Source of the DNA: an uncultured Pelagibacteraceae bacterium
GTDB taxonomy: Bacteria > Pseudomonadota > Alphaproteobacteria > Pelagibacterales > Pelagibacteraceae
DNA: 64,000 bases
Direction of reading: 5' to 3'
Assembly (NCBI GenBank): GCA_902571955.1
Contig: CACGDZ010000002.1
Span: 1 to 64,000 of the forward strand
In this document: piece after piece, positions 28,646 to 37,357 of the stretch
How the letters are laid out: the number at the start of each line of letters is the position of its first letter
How positions within the stretch are numbered: the first letter of the stretch is position 1
Notes under the pieces: generated by a model
Databases searched by the model: none
What the model was told of the DNA's origin: nothing
Seen by the model: the letters and a program-made list of their open reading frames with translations, nothing else
Made by a program: the position numbers and the translations under genes

Positions 28646-28654
28646 TGTGAATAG
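28646..28654 (+). promoter_or_regulatory. DnaA box 3
   Basis: TGTGAATAG keeps the 8-base core shared with boxes 1 and 2 and differs from the consensus only at the last base. A weaker candidate, TTATTAACA at 28752-28760, has one mismatch in the core. Confidence 0.55.
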
Positions 28655-28769
28655 TTTGTGCCCATTTATTAATAATGTTAATAAAAACCATATTTTACAA
28701 GCTTAATTAAAAAAAAATTAAATTGAGTAATTTTATTAAAATAATACAAATTTATTAACAATTTTATTC

Positions 28770-29597
28770 ATGAACAATACATATCAAATTTACTTAATAT
28801 CTGACTCAACGGGTGAAACCCTAGATAGAATATTTCTTGCTTTAAAAGCCCAATTTTTAAATACAGAATACAAAGTACATTCTTATTCTTTTACAAGAAC
28901 AGAAAACCAAATATTAAAAATCTTAGAGGACGCAAAAAAAAATAAAAATTCAATTATTTTGTATACAATAGTTGATAACAGTTTAGCAAAATATTTAGCC
29001 AATGTAAGTGCGGACAAAAATATTCCATGTTTTGGGGTATTAGGAAATTTAATTTTGAATTTTTCAAAAATTCTTAATCAAAAGGCAACACATGAACCAA
29101 GTGGGCAACACATTTTAAATGAAGAGTATTATGATAGAATAGAGGCAATTCAATTTACAATGAATCATGATGACGGAAATTTGATTAATGAAATAGATAA
29201 ATCAGACATAATTTTAATTGGGGTTAGCAGAACAAGCAAGACACCAACTTCAATTTATCTAGCTAACAAAGGTTTTAAGACATCAAATATCCCACTGGTA
29301 AACGAAAACTCTCTACCTGAAAAGTTAAAACAGAACCCTGGATTAACTTGTGTAATTGGTTTAAGCACAGAACCAGAAAGATTAGTTGATTTAAGAAAGA
29401 ATAGAATGAATTCTTTAAAAGAAAGAGAAAATTTTAAATATACAGATTTAGAAAATATTAAAAAAGAAGTTTTGGATGCTAAAAAAACTTTTCAAAAATA
29501 CAAATGGCCTCTTATAGACGTTACAAGAAAATCAGTGGAAGAAACAGCAGCATCTATAATTAAAATTCACGAAATTTATTTAAATAATGTTAAATAA
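28770..29597 (+). CDS. ppsR: Pyruvate,water dikinase / PPDK regulatory kinase-phosphotransferase (DUF299)
   Basis: The 275-aa protein belongs to the bifunctional ADP-dependent kinase/Pi-dependent pyrophosphorylase family that switches PEP synthase or pyruvate phosphate dikinase. Seen are YLISDSTGETLDRI at the start, the P-loop-like IILIGVSRTSKTPTSIYLA, and DVTRKSVEETAASI near the end. Its position right of the origin equals that of the gene beside oriC in Rickettsia. Neither ppsA nor ppdK is in the window. It overlaps maf by 11 bases. Confidence 0.93.
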   Translation: MNNTYQIYLISDSTGETLDRIFLALKAQFLNTEYKVHSYSFTRTENQILKILEDAKKNKNSIILYTIVDNSLAKYLANVSADKNIPCFGVLGNLILNFSKILNQKATHEPSGQHILNEEYYDRIEAIQFTMNHDDGNLINEIDKSDIILIGVSRTSKTPTSIYLANKGFKTSNIPLVNENSLPEKLKQNPGLTCVIGLSTEPERLVDLRKNRMNSLKERENFKYTDLENIKKEVLDAKKTFQKYKWPLIDVTRKSVEETAASIIKIHEIYLNNVK

Positions 29598-30171
29598 AAT
29601 TATTCTTGCCTCCAAAAGTAAAGTTAGAAAGGATATTTTAGATAAAAATAATATCCAAACTATTGTTGAACCATCAAATATTGATGAAAATGTTATAAAA
29701 TTGAGTTTAATCAAAGAACAAGCAACTCCTGAAATTATTTCAAAAAACCTAGCAGAATTAAAAGCCAACAAAATTAGCGCCAAAAGATATGATCAAATAG
29801 TACTAGGTGCTGATAGCGTTATAGATTTAAAAGGTGAGTTAATATCCAAGCCAGAGAATAGAGAGGAGGCGATGCAAATATTAAGAAAACTTAATGGTCA
29901 GTCACATTTTTTAATAAGTTCTGTCTGTATATCAAAAAATGGATTAATGATTTGGAATTATACTGATAAAGCGAAATTAACAATGAAAAATTTATCTGAA
30001 AACGAGTTAAAAAATTATCTGTCTAAAATATCTGATGAAGACCTTTATGCATATAATGTTTATCAAATTGAAGGAGAGGGCAGAAGATTATTTACCAGTA
30101 TTGAGGGAGATGAAGATACAATTATGGGTCTGCCTATAAAAAAAATTAAGGAATATTTGAGCTCACTATAA
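29587..30171 (+). CDS. maf: Maf-family nucleoside triphosphate pyrophosphatase
   Basis: This 194-aa house-cleaning pyrophosphatase starts with IILASKSKVRKDIL (the SxSxRR-like signature), followed by VLGADSV with the catalytic Asp, and ends with GLPIKKIKEYL. ISKPENREEAMQIL is the conserved K-P region. In Maf proteins the exact residues separate dTTP/UTP from m7GTP preference; I do not assign it here. The gene overlaps ppsR by 11 bases and aroE by one (TAATG). Confidence 0.93.
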   Translation: MLNKIILASKSKVRKDILDKNNIQTIVEPSNIDENVIKLSLIKEQATPEIISKNLAELKANKISAKRYDQIVLGADSVIDLKGELISKPENREEAMQILRKLNGQSHFLISSVCISKNGLMIWNYTDKAKLTMKNLSENELKNYLSKISDEDLYAYNVYQIEGEGRRLFTSIEGDEDTIMGLPIKKIKEYLSSL

Positions 30172-30965
30172 TGAAAAAATATTTTGTAATTGGAAATCCT
30201 ATTGATCATTCGTTGTCACCCAGACTTCACAATCATTGGTTTGCAGAAAATAAAATTAATGCCACATATTATAAAAAAAAAATTATTGAAGAAGATCTAA
30301 AAACTATAATTTCTAATATTAAGGAAAAAGAAATTAGTGGTGTAAATGTTACAGTTCCTTTTAAAAAATTGGTAATTCCATATCTAGAAAAATTAAGCCC
30401 AGAGGCAGAACAAACACAATCAGTCAATACAATAATTTTAGATAATGAGACTTTGGTAGGACATAATACAGATATCATTGGTTTTTCAAAAGCTATTAGT
30501 AGTTTAAATTTTAACATGCAGGGTAAAAAAATTTTTATTTTAGGTGCTGGTGGCGTAGTTCCTTCAATCATTTTTGCTTTGAATAAGATGAATGTTTCTG
30601 AAATAATTATTTCAAATAGAACAAGACAAAGAGCAGATGATTTAAAATCTCAATTTAAAATTTTAAATGTTATAGATTGGGGTAAACTCCCAGTATTTGA
30701 TGTAATAATTAACGCTACAAGTCTTGGGCTAAACAATGAGGTTATAAATTTTGATTTTTCTGGAATTGGAAATAACAAATTATTTTATGATGTAATTTAT
30801 AATCCAACTCAAACTGGTTTTTTAAAAGAAGGTAAAAAACTTGGAAATTTATCAGAAAATGGCAAACTTATGTTTATCTATCAAGCCTTAGAAGCATTTA
30901 AATTGTGGCATGGGATAGAGCCCAGAATAAATAATAAGACACTTGAACTTTTAGAAAATGATTAG
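30171..30965 (+). CDS. aroE: Shikimate dehydrogenase
   Basis: AroE reduces 3-dehydroshikimate with NADPH in aromatic amino-acid synthesis. The protein is 264 aa. The substrate loop is VIGNPIDHSLSPRLHNHWF, GVNVTVPFKK has the catalytic Lys, GHNTDIIGF the catalytic Asp, and KIFILGAGGVVPSIIFAL binds the nucleotide. The C-terminal MFIYQALEAFKLWHG is also typical. It overlaps coaE by eight bases. Confidence 0.97.
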   Translation: MKKYFVIGNPIDHSLSPRLHNHWFAENKINATYYKKKIIEEDLKTIISNIKEKEISGVNVTVPFKKLVIPYLEKLSPEAEQTQSVNTIILDNETLVGHNTDIIGFSKAISSLNFNMQGKKIFILGAGGVVPSIIFALNKMNVSEIIISNRTRQRADDLKSQFKILNVIDWGKLPVFDVIINATSLGLNNEVINFDFSGIGNNKLFYDVIYNPTQTGFLKEGKKLGNLSENGKLMFIYQALEAFKLWHGIEPRINNKTLELLEND

Positions 30966-31527
30966 AATAGGAATTCTAGGAGATATAGGATCTGGTAAAA
31001 GTTTTATTGCCAAAAACTTTGGCTATCCAGTATTTAATGCAGATTATGAAGTTTCTAAACTATATAAAAAAAGTAAAAAAACTTTCTTAAATTTAAACAA
31101 AGTAATGCCAGGATATATCGTTTCTTATCCTATTAAAAAAAAAGAAATTTCGAAAGCTATACTTTCCAACAGATCAAATTTAAAAAAAATTGTTAAAATC
31201 GTGCACAAAGAAATAAGAAAAAAAATGATTTTATTTCTAAAAAAAAATAAAAATAAAAAAATAGTAATATTGGATATCCCTTTATTACTTGAAAATAAAT
31301 TGAATACCAAAAAAGATGTTCTAATTTTTGTTAAATCAAGAAAAGAAGAAATTAACAAAAGGTTAAATAAAAGAAAAAATTTTAATAAAAAACTTTATAA
31401 AAAATTTAAAAAAATTCAACTTCCACTTGCTTATAAAGAGAGAAAATCAGATTTTGTAATTAACAACAATTTTATATTTCAATCAGTAAGAAAGGATATT
31501 AAAAATATCTTAAAAAAAATTTTATAA
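30958..31527 (+). CDS. coaE: Dephospho-CoA kinase
   Basis: CoaE performs the last step of coenzyme A synthesis. It has 189 aa. The Walker A region reads IGILGDIGSGKSFIAKNF, the conserved NADYEVSKLY follows, and VILDIPLLLENKL is the substrate/Walker-B-like block. The protein is unusually Lys-rich, like other SAR11 proteins. It sits between aroE and dnaQ, the standard alphaproteobacterial order, and shares one base with dnaQ. Confidence 0.93.
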   Translation: MIRIGILGDIGSGKSFIAKNFGYPVFNADYEVSKLYKKSKKTFLNLNKVMPGYIVSYPIKKKEISKAILSNRSNLKKIVKIVHKEIRKKMILFLKKNKNKKIVILDIPLLLENKLNTKKDVLIFVKSRKEEINKRLNKRKNFNKKLYKKFKKIQLPLAYKERKSDFVINNNFIFQSVRKDIKNILKKIL

Positions 31528-32192
31528 TGAAAGAAATTGTATTAGATACAGAAACAACTGGAATTTCAATCAAAGAAGGACACAGAATAGTTGAAATAGG
31601 ATGTATAGAATTTGAAAATTTAATTCCTACAAAAAATAAATTTCATTGTTATTTGAATCCAGAGAGAAAGGTTTCTGAAAAAGCTTTTGAAGTTCATGGA
31701 TATTCAGATAAATTTTTAGAAAATAAAAAAAAATTCAAAGATATTGCAAATGAGTTTCTAGATTTTATAAAAAACAAAAGACTAATAATTCACAACGCTG
31801 AATTTGATCTTTCCCACTTAAATAATGAACTCTCAATAAATGGTTATGAAAAATTAGAAAATGAAATTGTCGACACTCTTGTTTTGGCCCGGAATAAATT
31901 TCCAGGTTCACCAGTAAGTTTAGATGCATTATGCAAACGCTATAGAATAGATAATTCAAGAAGAACCAAGCACACAGCTTTGATTGACTGTGATCTGTTG
32001 TCGAAAGTCTATATAAATTTAATAGATCAAAAAGAACCAACTTTAAATTTTGAAAGTAGTTATAGGGAAATATATGATAAAAAAAATTTAAAAGTACCCT
32101 ATTTTAAAAAAATAATTAAACCGACTGAAAATGAAATCAAAAATCACCAAAAGTACTTGAGCCAAAACTTAAAAAAAAATTATTTTAATTGA
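31527..32192 (+). CDS. dnaQ: DNA polymerase III epsilon subunit (3'-5' proofreading exonuclease)
   Basis: This 221-aa DEDDh exonuclease has Exo I as VLDTETTGISIKEGHRIVEIG, where Asp and Glu bind metal, Exo II as LIIHNAEFDLSHLNNE, and Exo III as HTALIDCDLLSKVY with the catalytic His and Asp. The C-terminal about 40 residues may hold the polymerase alpha contact. It converges with secB, with an eight-base overlap of the 3' ends. Confidence 0.96.
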   Translation: MKEIVLDTETTGISIKEGHRIVEIGCIEFENLIPTKNKFHCYLNPERKVSEKAFEVHGYSDKFLENKKKFKDIANEFLDFIKNKRLIIHNAEFDLSHLNNELSINGYEKLENEIVDTLVLARNKFPGSPVSLDALCKRYRIDNSRRTKHTALIDCDLLSKVYINLIDQKEPTLNFESSYREIYDKKNLKVPYFKKIIKPTENEIKNHQKYLSQNLKKNYFN

Positions 32193-32613
32193 AGTTTTGT
32201 TTGTATAAATCATCAAAATCTATTTTTTTATTAAATTTAACACTGCTATAACCAGAATTATGTAAAACATCCAGCAAAGCTTTTTCTATGTCTGGATAAA
32301 TTTTATTCTGAACATCGCACAAAATAATTTTTTGTAATTCCTTTTTTTCTATTACTTCATCATTTATTTTGATTATAGTTGAATACACAATTTCAAAGTG
32401 GGATTTTTTTTTGCTTTCACTTGGATCTTCAAATTTAAGTATTGTATTAACTTCAATCATTTTATTTTTTAATGGTTTAGATGTAATATTAATGCCAAGT
32501 TTATATTTGGATATAAATTCCTTTACATGCAAATAAGTTTCAATGTTTGGAGTTTCACTAGATAAGTCTTTAATAAATTTCCCTAAAATTTTATATTTTT
32601 CTGTCATGGTCAT
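32185..32613 (-). CDS. secB: Protein-export chaperone SecB
   Basis: SecB is a tetrameric cytosolic chaperone that keeps precursors unfolded for SecA. The protein is 142 aa. YILGKFIKDLSSETPN is the N-terminal family signature, followed by the beta-sheet core with EVNTILKF and the C-terminal region with DFDDLYKQN. The start could be ATG 32613 or 32607 (MTEKYK). It overlaps fxsA by 23 bases on the same strand. Order fxsA-secB with Tim44-like divergent and dnaQ convergent is typical of Alphaproteobacteria. Confidence 0.92.
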   Translation of the reverse strand: MTMTEKYKILGKFIKDLSSETPNIETYLHVKEFISKYKLGINITSKPLKNKMIEVNTILKFEDPSESKKKSHFEIVYSTIIKINDEVIEKKELQKIILCDVQNKIYPDIEKALLDVLHNSGYSSVKFNKKIDFDDLYKQNFN

Positions 32614-33016
32614 CTTCTATATCCTCAAACTCTCCATCAATATAATCTCTTTTAACATCATTTTTATTCTTAAATTTCTTTCCGAGTGTTTGAAAAATTA
32701 TTTTTCTACTTAAGGGAAAAATAAGTAAAAACCCAATTAAATCTGTAGCAAATCCTGGAATAATAAGAAGTAATGCTGCAAATGCTATTGCTGCTCCTGA
32801 AATTACTTCATAAGTTGGTGGTTCATTTTTACTTAATTGTAAAAAACCAGATTTTAAAGTGTTTAAACCCTCATATTTTGCATAGTAAATTCCAATTATA
32901 GCTGTTGTAAAAATAAGTAAAATTGTTGTTATAGCTCCAATTTGAGAGCCAATTTTAATTAAAAGATAAATTTCAATTAAAGGAACTAAAATTATTACAA
33001 GAAATATTGAGTTCAT
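32591..33016 (-). CDS. fxsA: FxsA family membrane protein
   Basis: The 141-aa protein has about three to four hydrophobic segments (IFLVIILVPLIEIYLLIKIG, then ITTILLIFTTAIIG, then AAIAFAALLLIIPGFATDLI). The motif P-L-I-E-(I/V)-x-L and LIIPGFATDLIGFLLIFP are hallmarks of FxsA, named for suppression of F-exclusion of phage T7 in E. coli. The cytosolic C-terminal tail is acidic. The physiological role is unknown. It overlaps secB and is divergent to the Tim44-like gene. Confidence 0.92.
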   Translation of the reverse strand: MNSIFLVIILVPLIEIYLLIKIGSQIGAITTILLIFTTAIIGIYYAKYEGLNTLKSGFLQLSKNEPPTYEVISGAAIAFAALLLIIPGFATDLIGFLLIFPLSRKIIFQTLGKKFKNKNDVKRDYIDGEFEDIEDDHDRKI

Positions 33017-33074
33017 TTGTCCTTAATCTAAATTGCTAGTTGAAATTAATCAACAGAGTAATTACTATCAGGGT

Positions 33075-33671
33075 ATGAATTATAGTTTTGAATACATCGA
33101 CATTATTTTATTAGCGATGATTGCTGGTTTTATTTTTTTAAGATTAAGAGGAATACTAGGAAAAAGAACTGGTTTTGAGGGAAAATCACCAGCTCAATTT
33201 AAAGAGGTTTTAAAAAATATTAAGGTAGATCAAGCCACCAAACCAAAAGAGAAGTTTGATGATGAGGCTCAAAAAGAATTTTTGAAGGGTGCAAAAATTG
33301 CTTATGAAACAATAATTACAGATTTCAGTGATAATGATAATAAAATCACAAATGCAAAACCTCTGTTAAGTAAAGATATATATAATCAATTTGATGATGC
33401 GTTGAAAGAAAGAGCAAAAAGAAGTCATTTTGCAGAAATAACATTTATCGGACTTAATAAAGCTGAAATTAAGGAGCATAAAAAAACTGGAAACATATTA
33501 AACGTAACAGTAGATTTTATAGCAGAGGTTATTACTTGCATAAGAGATAAAGATAAAAAAATTGTATCTGGAGATCCTGAAAAGATTAAAAAAATTTATG
33601 ATACGTGGATTTTTTCACGAGATACCACTTCATCAAATCCAAACTGGCAGTTAGTTAATATATTAACATAA
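33075..33671 (+). CDS. Tim44-like domain membrane-anchored protein
   Basis: From ATG 33075 the protein is 198 aa, opening with a single membrane helix (YIDIILLAMIAGFIFLRLRG, then LGKRTG). It is followed by a Tim44/MBA1 fold with KEFLKGAKIAYETIITDF and the C-terminal DTWIFSRDTTSSNPNW, the hallmark of alphaproteobacterial TimA. A TTG at 33033 would add 14 residues before the helix; the ATG fits the family better. Bacterial Tim44-like proteins are thought to act at the inner membrane, possibly with protein translocation; the neighbouring secB fits but proves nothing. Confidence 0.88.
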   Translation: MNYSFEYIDIILLAMIAGFIFLRLRGILGKRTGFEGKSPAQFKEVLKNIKVDQATKPKEKFDDEAQKEFLKGAKIAYETIITDFSDNDNKITNAKPLLSKDIYNQFDDALKERAKRSHFAEITFIGLNKAEIKEHKKTGNILNVTVDFIAEVITCIRDKDKKIVSGDPEKIKKIYDTWIFSRDTTSSNPNWQLVNILT

Positions 33672-34082
33672 TTGAACGATAATATTTCAGACAAAGATAA
33701 AAAAGATTGGGATAGATTCATCAGTAGCAATGAAAAACTTCCAAATAAAGATTTTGAAAATCAAAAAAAAAAAAATTTAAAAGTAAGATCAATAGATTTG
33801 CATGGTTATACATTAGATGAAGCAAATAAAACCATAGAGGATTTTATAAACAAAGCTTTTTCTGAAAATATTACCAAACTAATTGTAGTTACTGGCAAAG
33901 GACTTCATTCTGAAAATGAGAAAGATCCCTATGTTTCAAAAGATCTAGGAATTTTAAAATATTCTGTGCCAGAATTTATAACTAATAATAAAGACTTAAT
34001 GAGTAAGATTAATGAAATAACAGATGCTAAGATAGAAGATGGTGGTGGGGGTGCTTTTTATATTTTTTTAAAAAAAAAATAA
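33672..34082 (+). CDS. Smr-domain protein
   Basis: The 136-aa protein starts with TTG immediately after the Tim44 stop. Its C-terminal Smr domain has SIDLHGYTLDEANKTIEDFI (the LDLHG signature), LIVVTGKGLHSE (TGxG) and DGGGGAFYIFLKKK. Smr domains occur in MutS2 and alone, and can bind or nick nucleic acid; recent work links some to cleaving mRNA on collided ribosomes. Which applies here cannot be said. It converges on hslU with a two-base gap. Confidence 0.9.
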   Translation: MNDNISDKDKKDWDRFISSNEKLPNKDFENQKKKNLKVRSIDLHGYTLDEANKTIEDFINKAFSENITKLIVVTGKGLHSENEKDPYVSKDLGILKYSVPEFITNNKDLMSKINEITDAKIEDGGGGAFYIFLKKK

Positions 34083-34084
34083 AT

Positions 34085-35458
34085 CTATAGAATAAATTTT
34101 GAAAGATCAGTATCTTTAACTAAAGTATCTAAGTTTTTATTAATATATTCTTTATCAATAATAATTTTTTCTCCGGCACGATCAGTTGCAGTAAAGCTTA
34201 TTTCATCTAAGATTTTCTCAATGATAGTGTGTAACCTTCTAGCCCCAATATTCTCAACAGTGGCATTTACCTCAGAGGCAATATTTGCAATAGCGTCTAT
34301 ACCGTCATCTGAAAATTCAAGATCAACATTTTCAGTTTTTAATAAAGCAACATATTGTTTAATTAAACTAAAATCAGGTTCTCGTAAAATTCTTTTAAAA
34401 TCTTCACTCGTTAACGCCTCAAGCTCGACTCTTATAGGCAATCTACCTTGTAATTCTGGTAACAGATCAGAAGGTTTTGCAAGTTGAAATGCACCTGATG
34501 CAATAAATAAGATATGGTCAGTTTTAATTGGACCATGTTTTGTGTTAACAGTTGTTCCTTCAATTAAAGGCAACAAATCTCTTTGAACACCTTCTCTTGA
34601 AACATCACCTCCTACTCTGTCGGTTCTAGCTGAAATTTTATCTATTTCATCTAAAAATACTATCCCATTATTTTCTGTAGAAAGTTTTGCAGCTTTTATA
34701 ATTTTATCTTGTTCAATTAATTTGTCGGATTCATCATTAATCAAAATTTCATGAGATTCTTTTACTGTCATTTTCTTTTTCTTTTCTTTATTACCAATTG
34801 ATTTTCCAATCATCTCACCAATATTTATCATGCCAACATTTGCACCTGGCATACCAGGAATCTCAAAAGAAGCACCACTTGAACCAGTATCGCTAACAGC
34901 AATTTCAATTTCATTGTCATCTAAATCACCATTTCTTAATCTTTTCCTAAAACTTTCTCTTGTTGCAAGACTTGCTTTTTTGCCAACTAAAGCATCTAAA
35001 ACTTTTTCTTCAGCTGCTTTTTGGGCTTGGGCAAAAACTTCTTTTCTTTTTTTAACTTTTTCCATTGAGATTGCTATCTCAATTAAATCTCTTACGATTT
35101 GTTCAACATCTCTTCCAACATACCCAACTTCTGTAAATCTTGTAGCTTCAACTTTTACAAAAGGCGCTTCTGCTAATTTAGATAATCTTCTTGAAATTTC
35201 TGTTTTTCCAACCCCTGTTGGTCCAATCATTAAAATATTTTTTGGCAAAACCTCGTTTTTCATTTCACCCTTTAACGCTTGCCTTCTCCATCTATTCCTT
35301 AGTGCTACAGCAACAGCTCTTTTTGCTTTATTTTGTCCTACAACAAATCTGTCTAATTCAGAAACTATTTCTCTTGGAGATAAAGAACTTACTAAAGAAG
35401 CTTCCTCTTCTTGATTTTTATCTTTTGGGTGTAGTTGTGTTACGTTTGATTTATCCAT
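34085..35458 (-). CDS. hslU: HslUV protease ATPase subunit HslU
   Basis: This AAA+ unfoldase has 457 aa. The N-terminal [34 protein letters not shown] is the HslU opening. Walker A is [16 protein letters not shown], the pore loop is [14 protein letters not shown], Walker B is [11 protein letters not shown], and [12 protein letters not shown] is the sensor region. The C-terminal end FIL is not quite the canonical RFIL-type tail but keeps Phe-Ile-Leu for docking to HslV. Its ATG overlaps the hslV stop by one base. Confidence 0.98.
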   Translation of the reverse strand: MDKSNVTQLHPKDKNQEEEASLVSSLSPREIVSELDRFVVGQNKAKRAVAVALRNRWRRQALKGEMKNEVLPKNILMIGPTGVGKTEISRRLSKLAEAPFVKVEATRFTEVGYVGRDVEQIVRDLIEIAISMEKVKKRKEVFAQAQKAAEEKVLDALVGKKASLATRESFRKRLRNGDLDDNEIEIAVSDTGSSGASFEIPGMPGANVGMINIGEMIGKSIGNKEKKKKMTVKESHEILINDESDKLIEQDKIIKAAKLSTENNGIVFLDEIDKISARTDRVGGDVSREGVQRDLLPLIEGTTVNTKHGPIKTDHILFIASGAFQLAKPSDLLPELQGRLPIRVELEALTSEDFKRILREPDFSLIKQYVALLKTENVDLEFSDDGIDAIANIASEVNATVENIGARRLHTIIEKILDEISFTATDRAGEKIIIDKEYINKNLDTLVKDTDLSKFIL

Positions 35459-35973
35459 TAAATTTTTTCTATTTTTACATTATCATTTGTGAAAACACAT
35501 ATGTCTGCTGCAACTTTAATTGCCTTTTTGGCAACGTCTTCAGCTGACATATTGCCTTCCATTAAAACTTTTCCAGCTGCTAATGCATAATTACCACCTG
35601 AACCTATTCCAATAACATCTCCTTCAGGTTCTAGCACGTCGCCAGTTCCAGAAATAATATAACTATTATTTTTGTCTCCAACTGCCATAAGCGCTTCTAA
35701 TCTTCTTAAATATTTATCAGTTCTCCAGTCTTTTGCTAACTCAACAGCAGCTCTCGATAAATTGCCTGCATGTTTTTCTAATTTTCCCTCTAATCTTTCG
35801 AATAGAGTTAATGCATCTGCAGTTGATCCTGCAAATCCTGCAACAACATCTCTCTTTTCAATTTTTCTGACTTTTGAAGCAGTACTTTTAACAACTGTAT
35901 TTCCCATACTAACTTGTCCATCTCCTGCAACTACTACTTCGTTATTTTTTCTTACTAATACAATTGTTGTCAT
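35458..35973 (-). CDS. hslV: HslUV protease proteolytic subunit HslV
   Basis: This proteasome-beta-like peptidase has 171 aa. After removal of Met the N-terminal [25 protein letters not shown] leaves the catalytic Thr-Thr. [14 protein letters not shown] and [12 protein letters not shown] are family blocks. Its order with hslU and the divergent hisB is the alphaproteobacterial one. An inverted repeat lies in the shared upstream gap. Confidence 0.98.
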   Translation of the reverse strand: MTTIVLVRKNNEVVVAGDGQVSMGNTVVKSTASKVRKIEKRDVVAGFAGSTADALTLFERLEGKLEKHAGNLSRAAVELAKDWRTDKYLRRLEALMAVGDKNNSYIISGTGDVLEPEGDVIGIGSGGNYALAAGKVLMEGNMSAEDVAKKAIKVAADICVFTNDNVKIEKI

Positions 35974-36062
35974 ACCTAATAAATGGTAACTATTTTTGAT
36001 ACTTCAAGTGTACATACTGATATTGATCTAGTTGGATTATGTATGTATACCATTAAAAATAT
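35974..36062. promoter_or_regulatory. Divergent hslV/hisB promoter region with inverted repeat
   Basis: The 89-bp gap carries GTGTACATAC (36008-36017) and GTATGTATAC (36041-36050), a 10-bp inverted repeat with a single mismatch and 23 bp between arms. It could be an operator for hslV or hisB, or a leader hairpin for hisB, because the right arm ends about 12 bp before the hisB ATG. No attenuator with a His-codon leader peptide was seen. Confidence 0.4.
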
Positions 36063-36653
36063 ATGGCTAGAAAAGGAAAAGTATCTCGAAAAACAAAAGA
36101 AACCAGCATTAATGTTGAGGTAAATATTGATGGTAAAGGTAAGTACCAAATTGACACTGGCATAGGTTTTTTAGATCACATGCTTGAGCAATTATCAAAG
36201 CACTCATTAATTGATTTAAAAGTCAAAGCTAAAGGGGATACTCATATCGATCTTCACCACACAACAGAAGATACAGGGATTGCAATAGGTGAAGCTTTAA
36301 AAAAAGCCGCAAAAAAATTTGTAGGAATAAAAAGATATGCACACACAGTTATTCCGATGGATGAAACATTAACAAGGGTTGCTATCGATGTTTCAAACAG
36401 ACCTTATTTAATTTGGAAAGTAAAATTGAAAGTTGAGAAGCTTGGTGAAATGGATACTGAATTATTTAAAGAATGGTTCCAGGCATTTTCTCAATCTGCA
36501 GGTATAACAATGCACGTTGAAAATATTTATGGTGATAATAGTCACCACATAATTGAATCTTGTTATAAAGCATTAGCAAGATCATTAAGAGCTGCGTTAG
36601 AGATGGATCCAAGAAATAAAAAAAGTATTCCATCCACTAAAGGCTCATTATAA
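36063..36653 (+). CDS. hisB: Imidazoleglycerol-phosphate dehydratase
   Basis: HisB makes imidazole acetol phosphate in histidine synthesis. The protein is 196 aa, a monofunctional dehydratase. Metal-binding motifs [27 protein letters not shown] and [18 protein letters not shown] are present. It is the first of five his genes in order B-H-A-F-E. The start has no clear Shine-Dalgarno. Confidence 0.98.
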   Translation: MARKGKVSRKTKETSINVEVNIDGKGKYQIDTGIGFLDHMLEQLSKHSLIDLKVKAKGDTHIDLHHTTEDTGIAIGEALKKAAKKFVGIKRYAHTVIPMDETLTRVAIDVSNRPYLIWKVKLKVEKLGEMDTELFKEWFQAFSQSAGITMHVENIYGDNSHHIIESCYKALARSLRAALEMDPRNKKSIPSTKGSL

Positions 36654-36658
36654 GTTTA

Positions 36659-37285
36659 ATGAACGTCACAATTGTCGATTATAATTCGGGCAATATAAGC
36701 TCGGTGATAAACTCCTTTAAGGAAGTTGCTAAAGACAAAGTAAATATCGAAGTAACTTCAGATTTAAATAAAATTAAATCTTCAGATAAAGTCGTTTTAC
36801 CAGGGCAGGGTTCGTTTAAAAGTTGTGTTGATGCACTTTATAACATCAGTGGTTTAGTAGACACTTTAAATGAGTTTGCAATTAATATAAAAAAACCACT
36901 TCTTGGTATTTGTGTTGGATTGCAAATGTTTGCAGATGTTGGATATGAGGAAACTGAAACAAAAGGTCTTGGGTGGATATCAGGCAAGGTATCTAAAATA
37001 GATAATCAAAACGGAAAATATAAACTTCCTCATATTGGCTGGAATCAAATTAATATTGTTAAAGATAGTAAAATTTTCAATGGTATAAATAATAATTCTC
37101 ACATGTACTTTGTACACAGTTATGAATTTGTACCAGATGATAAAAATGTAATTTCTGCAACAACAGATTATTCATCTAATATTGTTTGTTCAGTAGAAAA
37201 AGAAAATATTTTTGGAACACAGTTCCACCCGGAGAAAAGTGACAAAACTGGGCTTAAAATAATAGATAATTTTATAAATTTATAA
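36659..37285 (+). CDS. hisH: Imidazole glycerol phosphate synthase, glutaminase subunit HisH
   Basis: This class I glutamine amidotransferase of 208 aa provides ammonia to HisF. The catalytic Cys is in LLGICVGLQMF, and His and Glu are in TQFHPEKS. The oxyanion loop region PGQGSF and the VHSYEF block are also in place. It is followed by a 72-bp spacer and hisA. Confidence 0.98.
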   Translation: MNVTIVDYNSGNISSVINSFKEVAKDKVNIEVTSDLNKIKSSDKVVLPGQGSFKSCVDALYNISGLVDTLNEFAINIKKPLLGICVGLQMFADVGYEETETKGLGWISGKVSKIDNQNGKYKLPHIGWNQINIVKDSKIFNGINNNSHMYFVHSYEFVPDDKNVISATTDYSSNIVCSVEKENIFGTQFHPEKSDKTGLKIIDNFINL

Positions 37286-37357
37286 TGAAAAAAAAACTCT
37301 AAATGAAAAATTACAAGAGACATTGTTAAAGCAAGATAAACTAAATAAATTTTAATA
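37286..37357. other. Spacer between hisH and hisA with A9 tract and broken mini-frame
   Basis: ATG 37285 begins a frame of only four codons and a stop (M K K K L stop), across a run of nine A (37288-37296). In the next frame the sequence continues open to a TAA at 37353-37355, two bases before hisA. A single-base change in the A tract would make a 22-23 codon peptide. No known gene is seen. Confidence 0.3.

Larger units (their letters stand above)
28501..28769. other. Predicted chromosome replication origin (oriC)
   Basis: This 269-bp AT-rich gap lies between divergently oriented hemE and ppsR, the location of the experimentally known origins of Caulobacter and Rickettsia. Genes to the left (15.6-28.5 kb) run on the minus strand and most to the right run plus, as expected when forks leave from here. 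Three copies of the DnaA-box-like 8-mer TGTGAATA occur (two plus, one minus). A TTAA-N7-TTAA arrangement (28707-28721) fits a CtrA box but is easily produced by chance in such DNA. dnaA is not in the window. It also must contain the promoters of hemE and ppsR. Confidence 0.75.

Noticed and set aside
28752-28760. TTATTAACA as a fourth DnaA box
   Set aside because: It has a mismatch in the invariant CACA core and may be only part of the ppsR promoter; mentioned but not counted.
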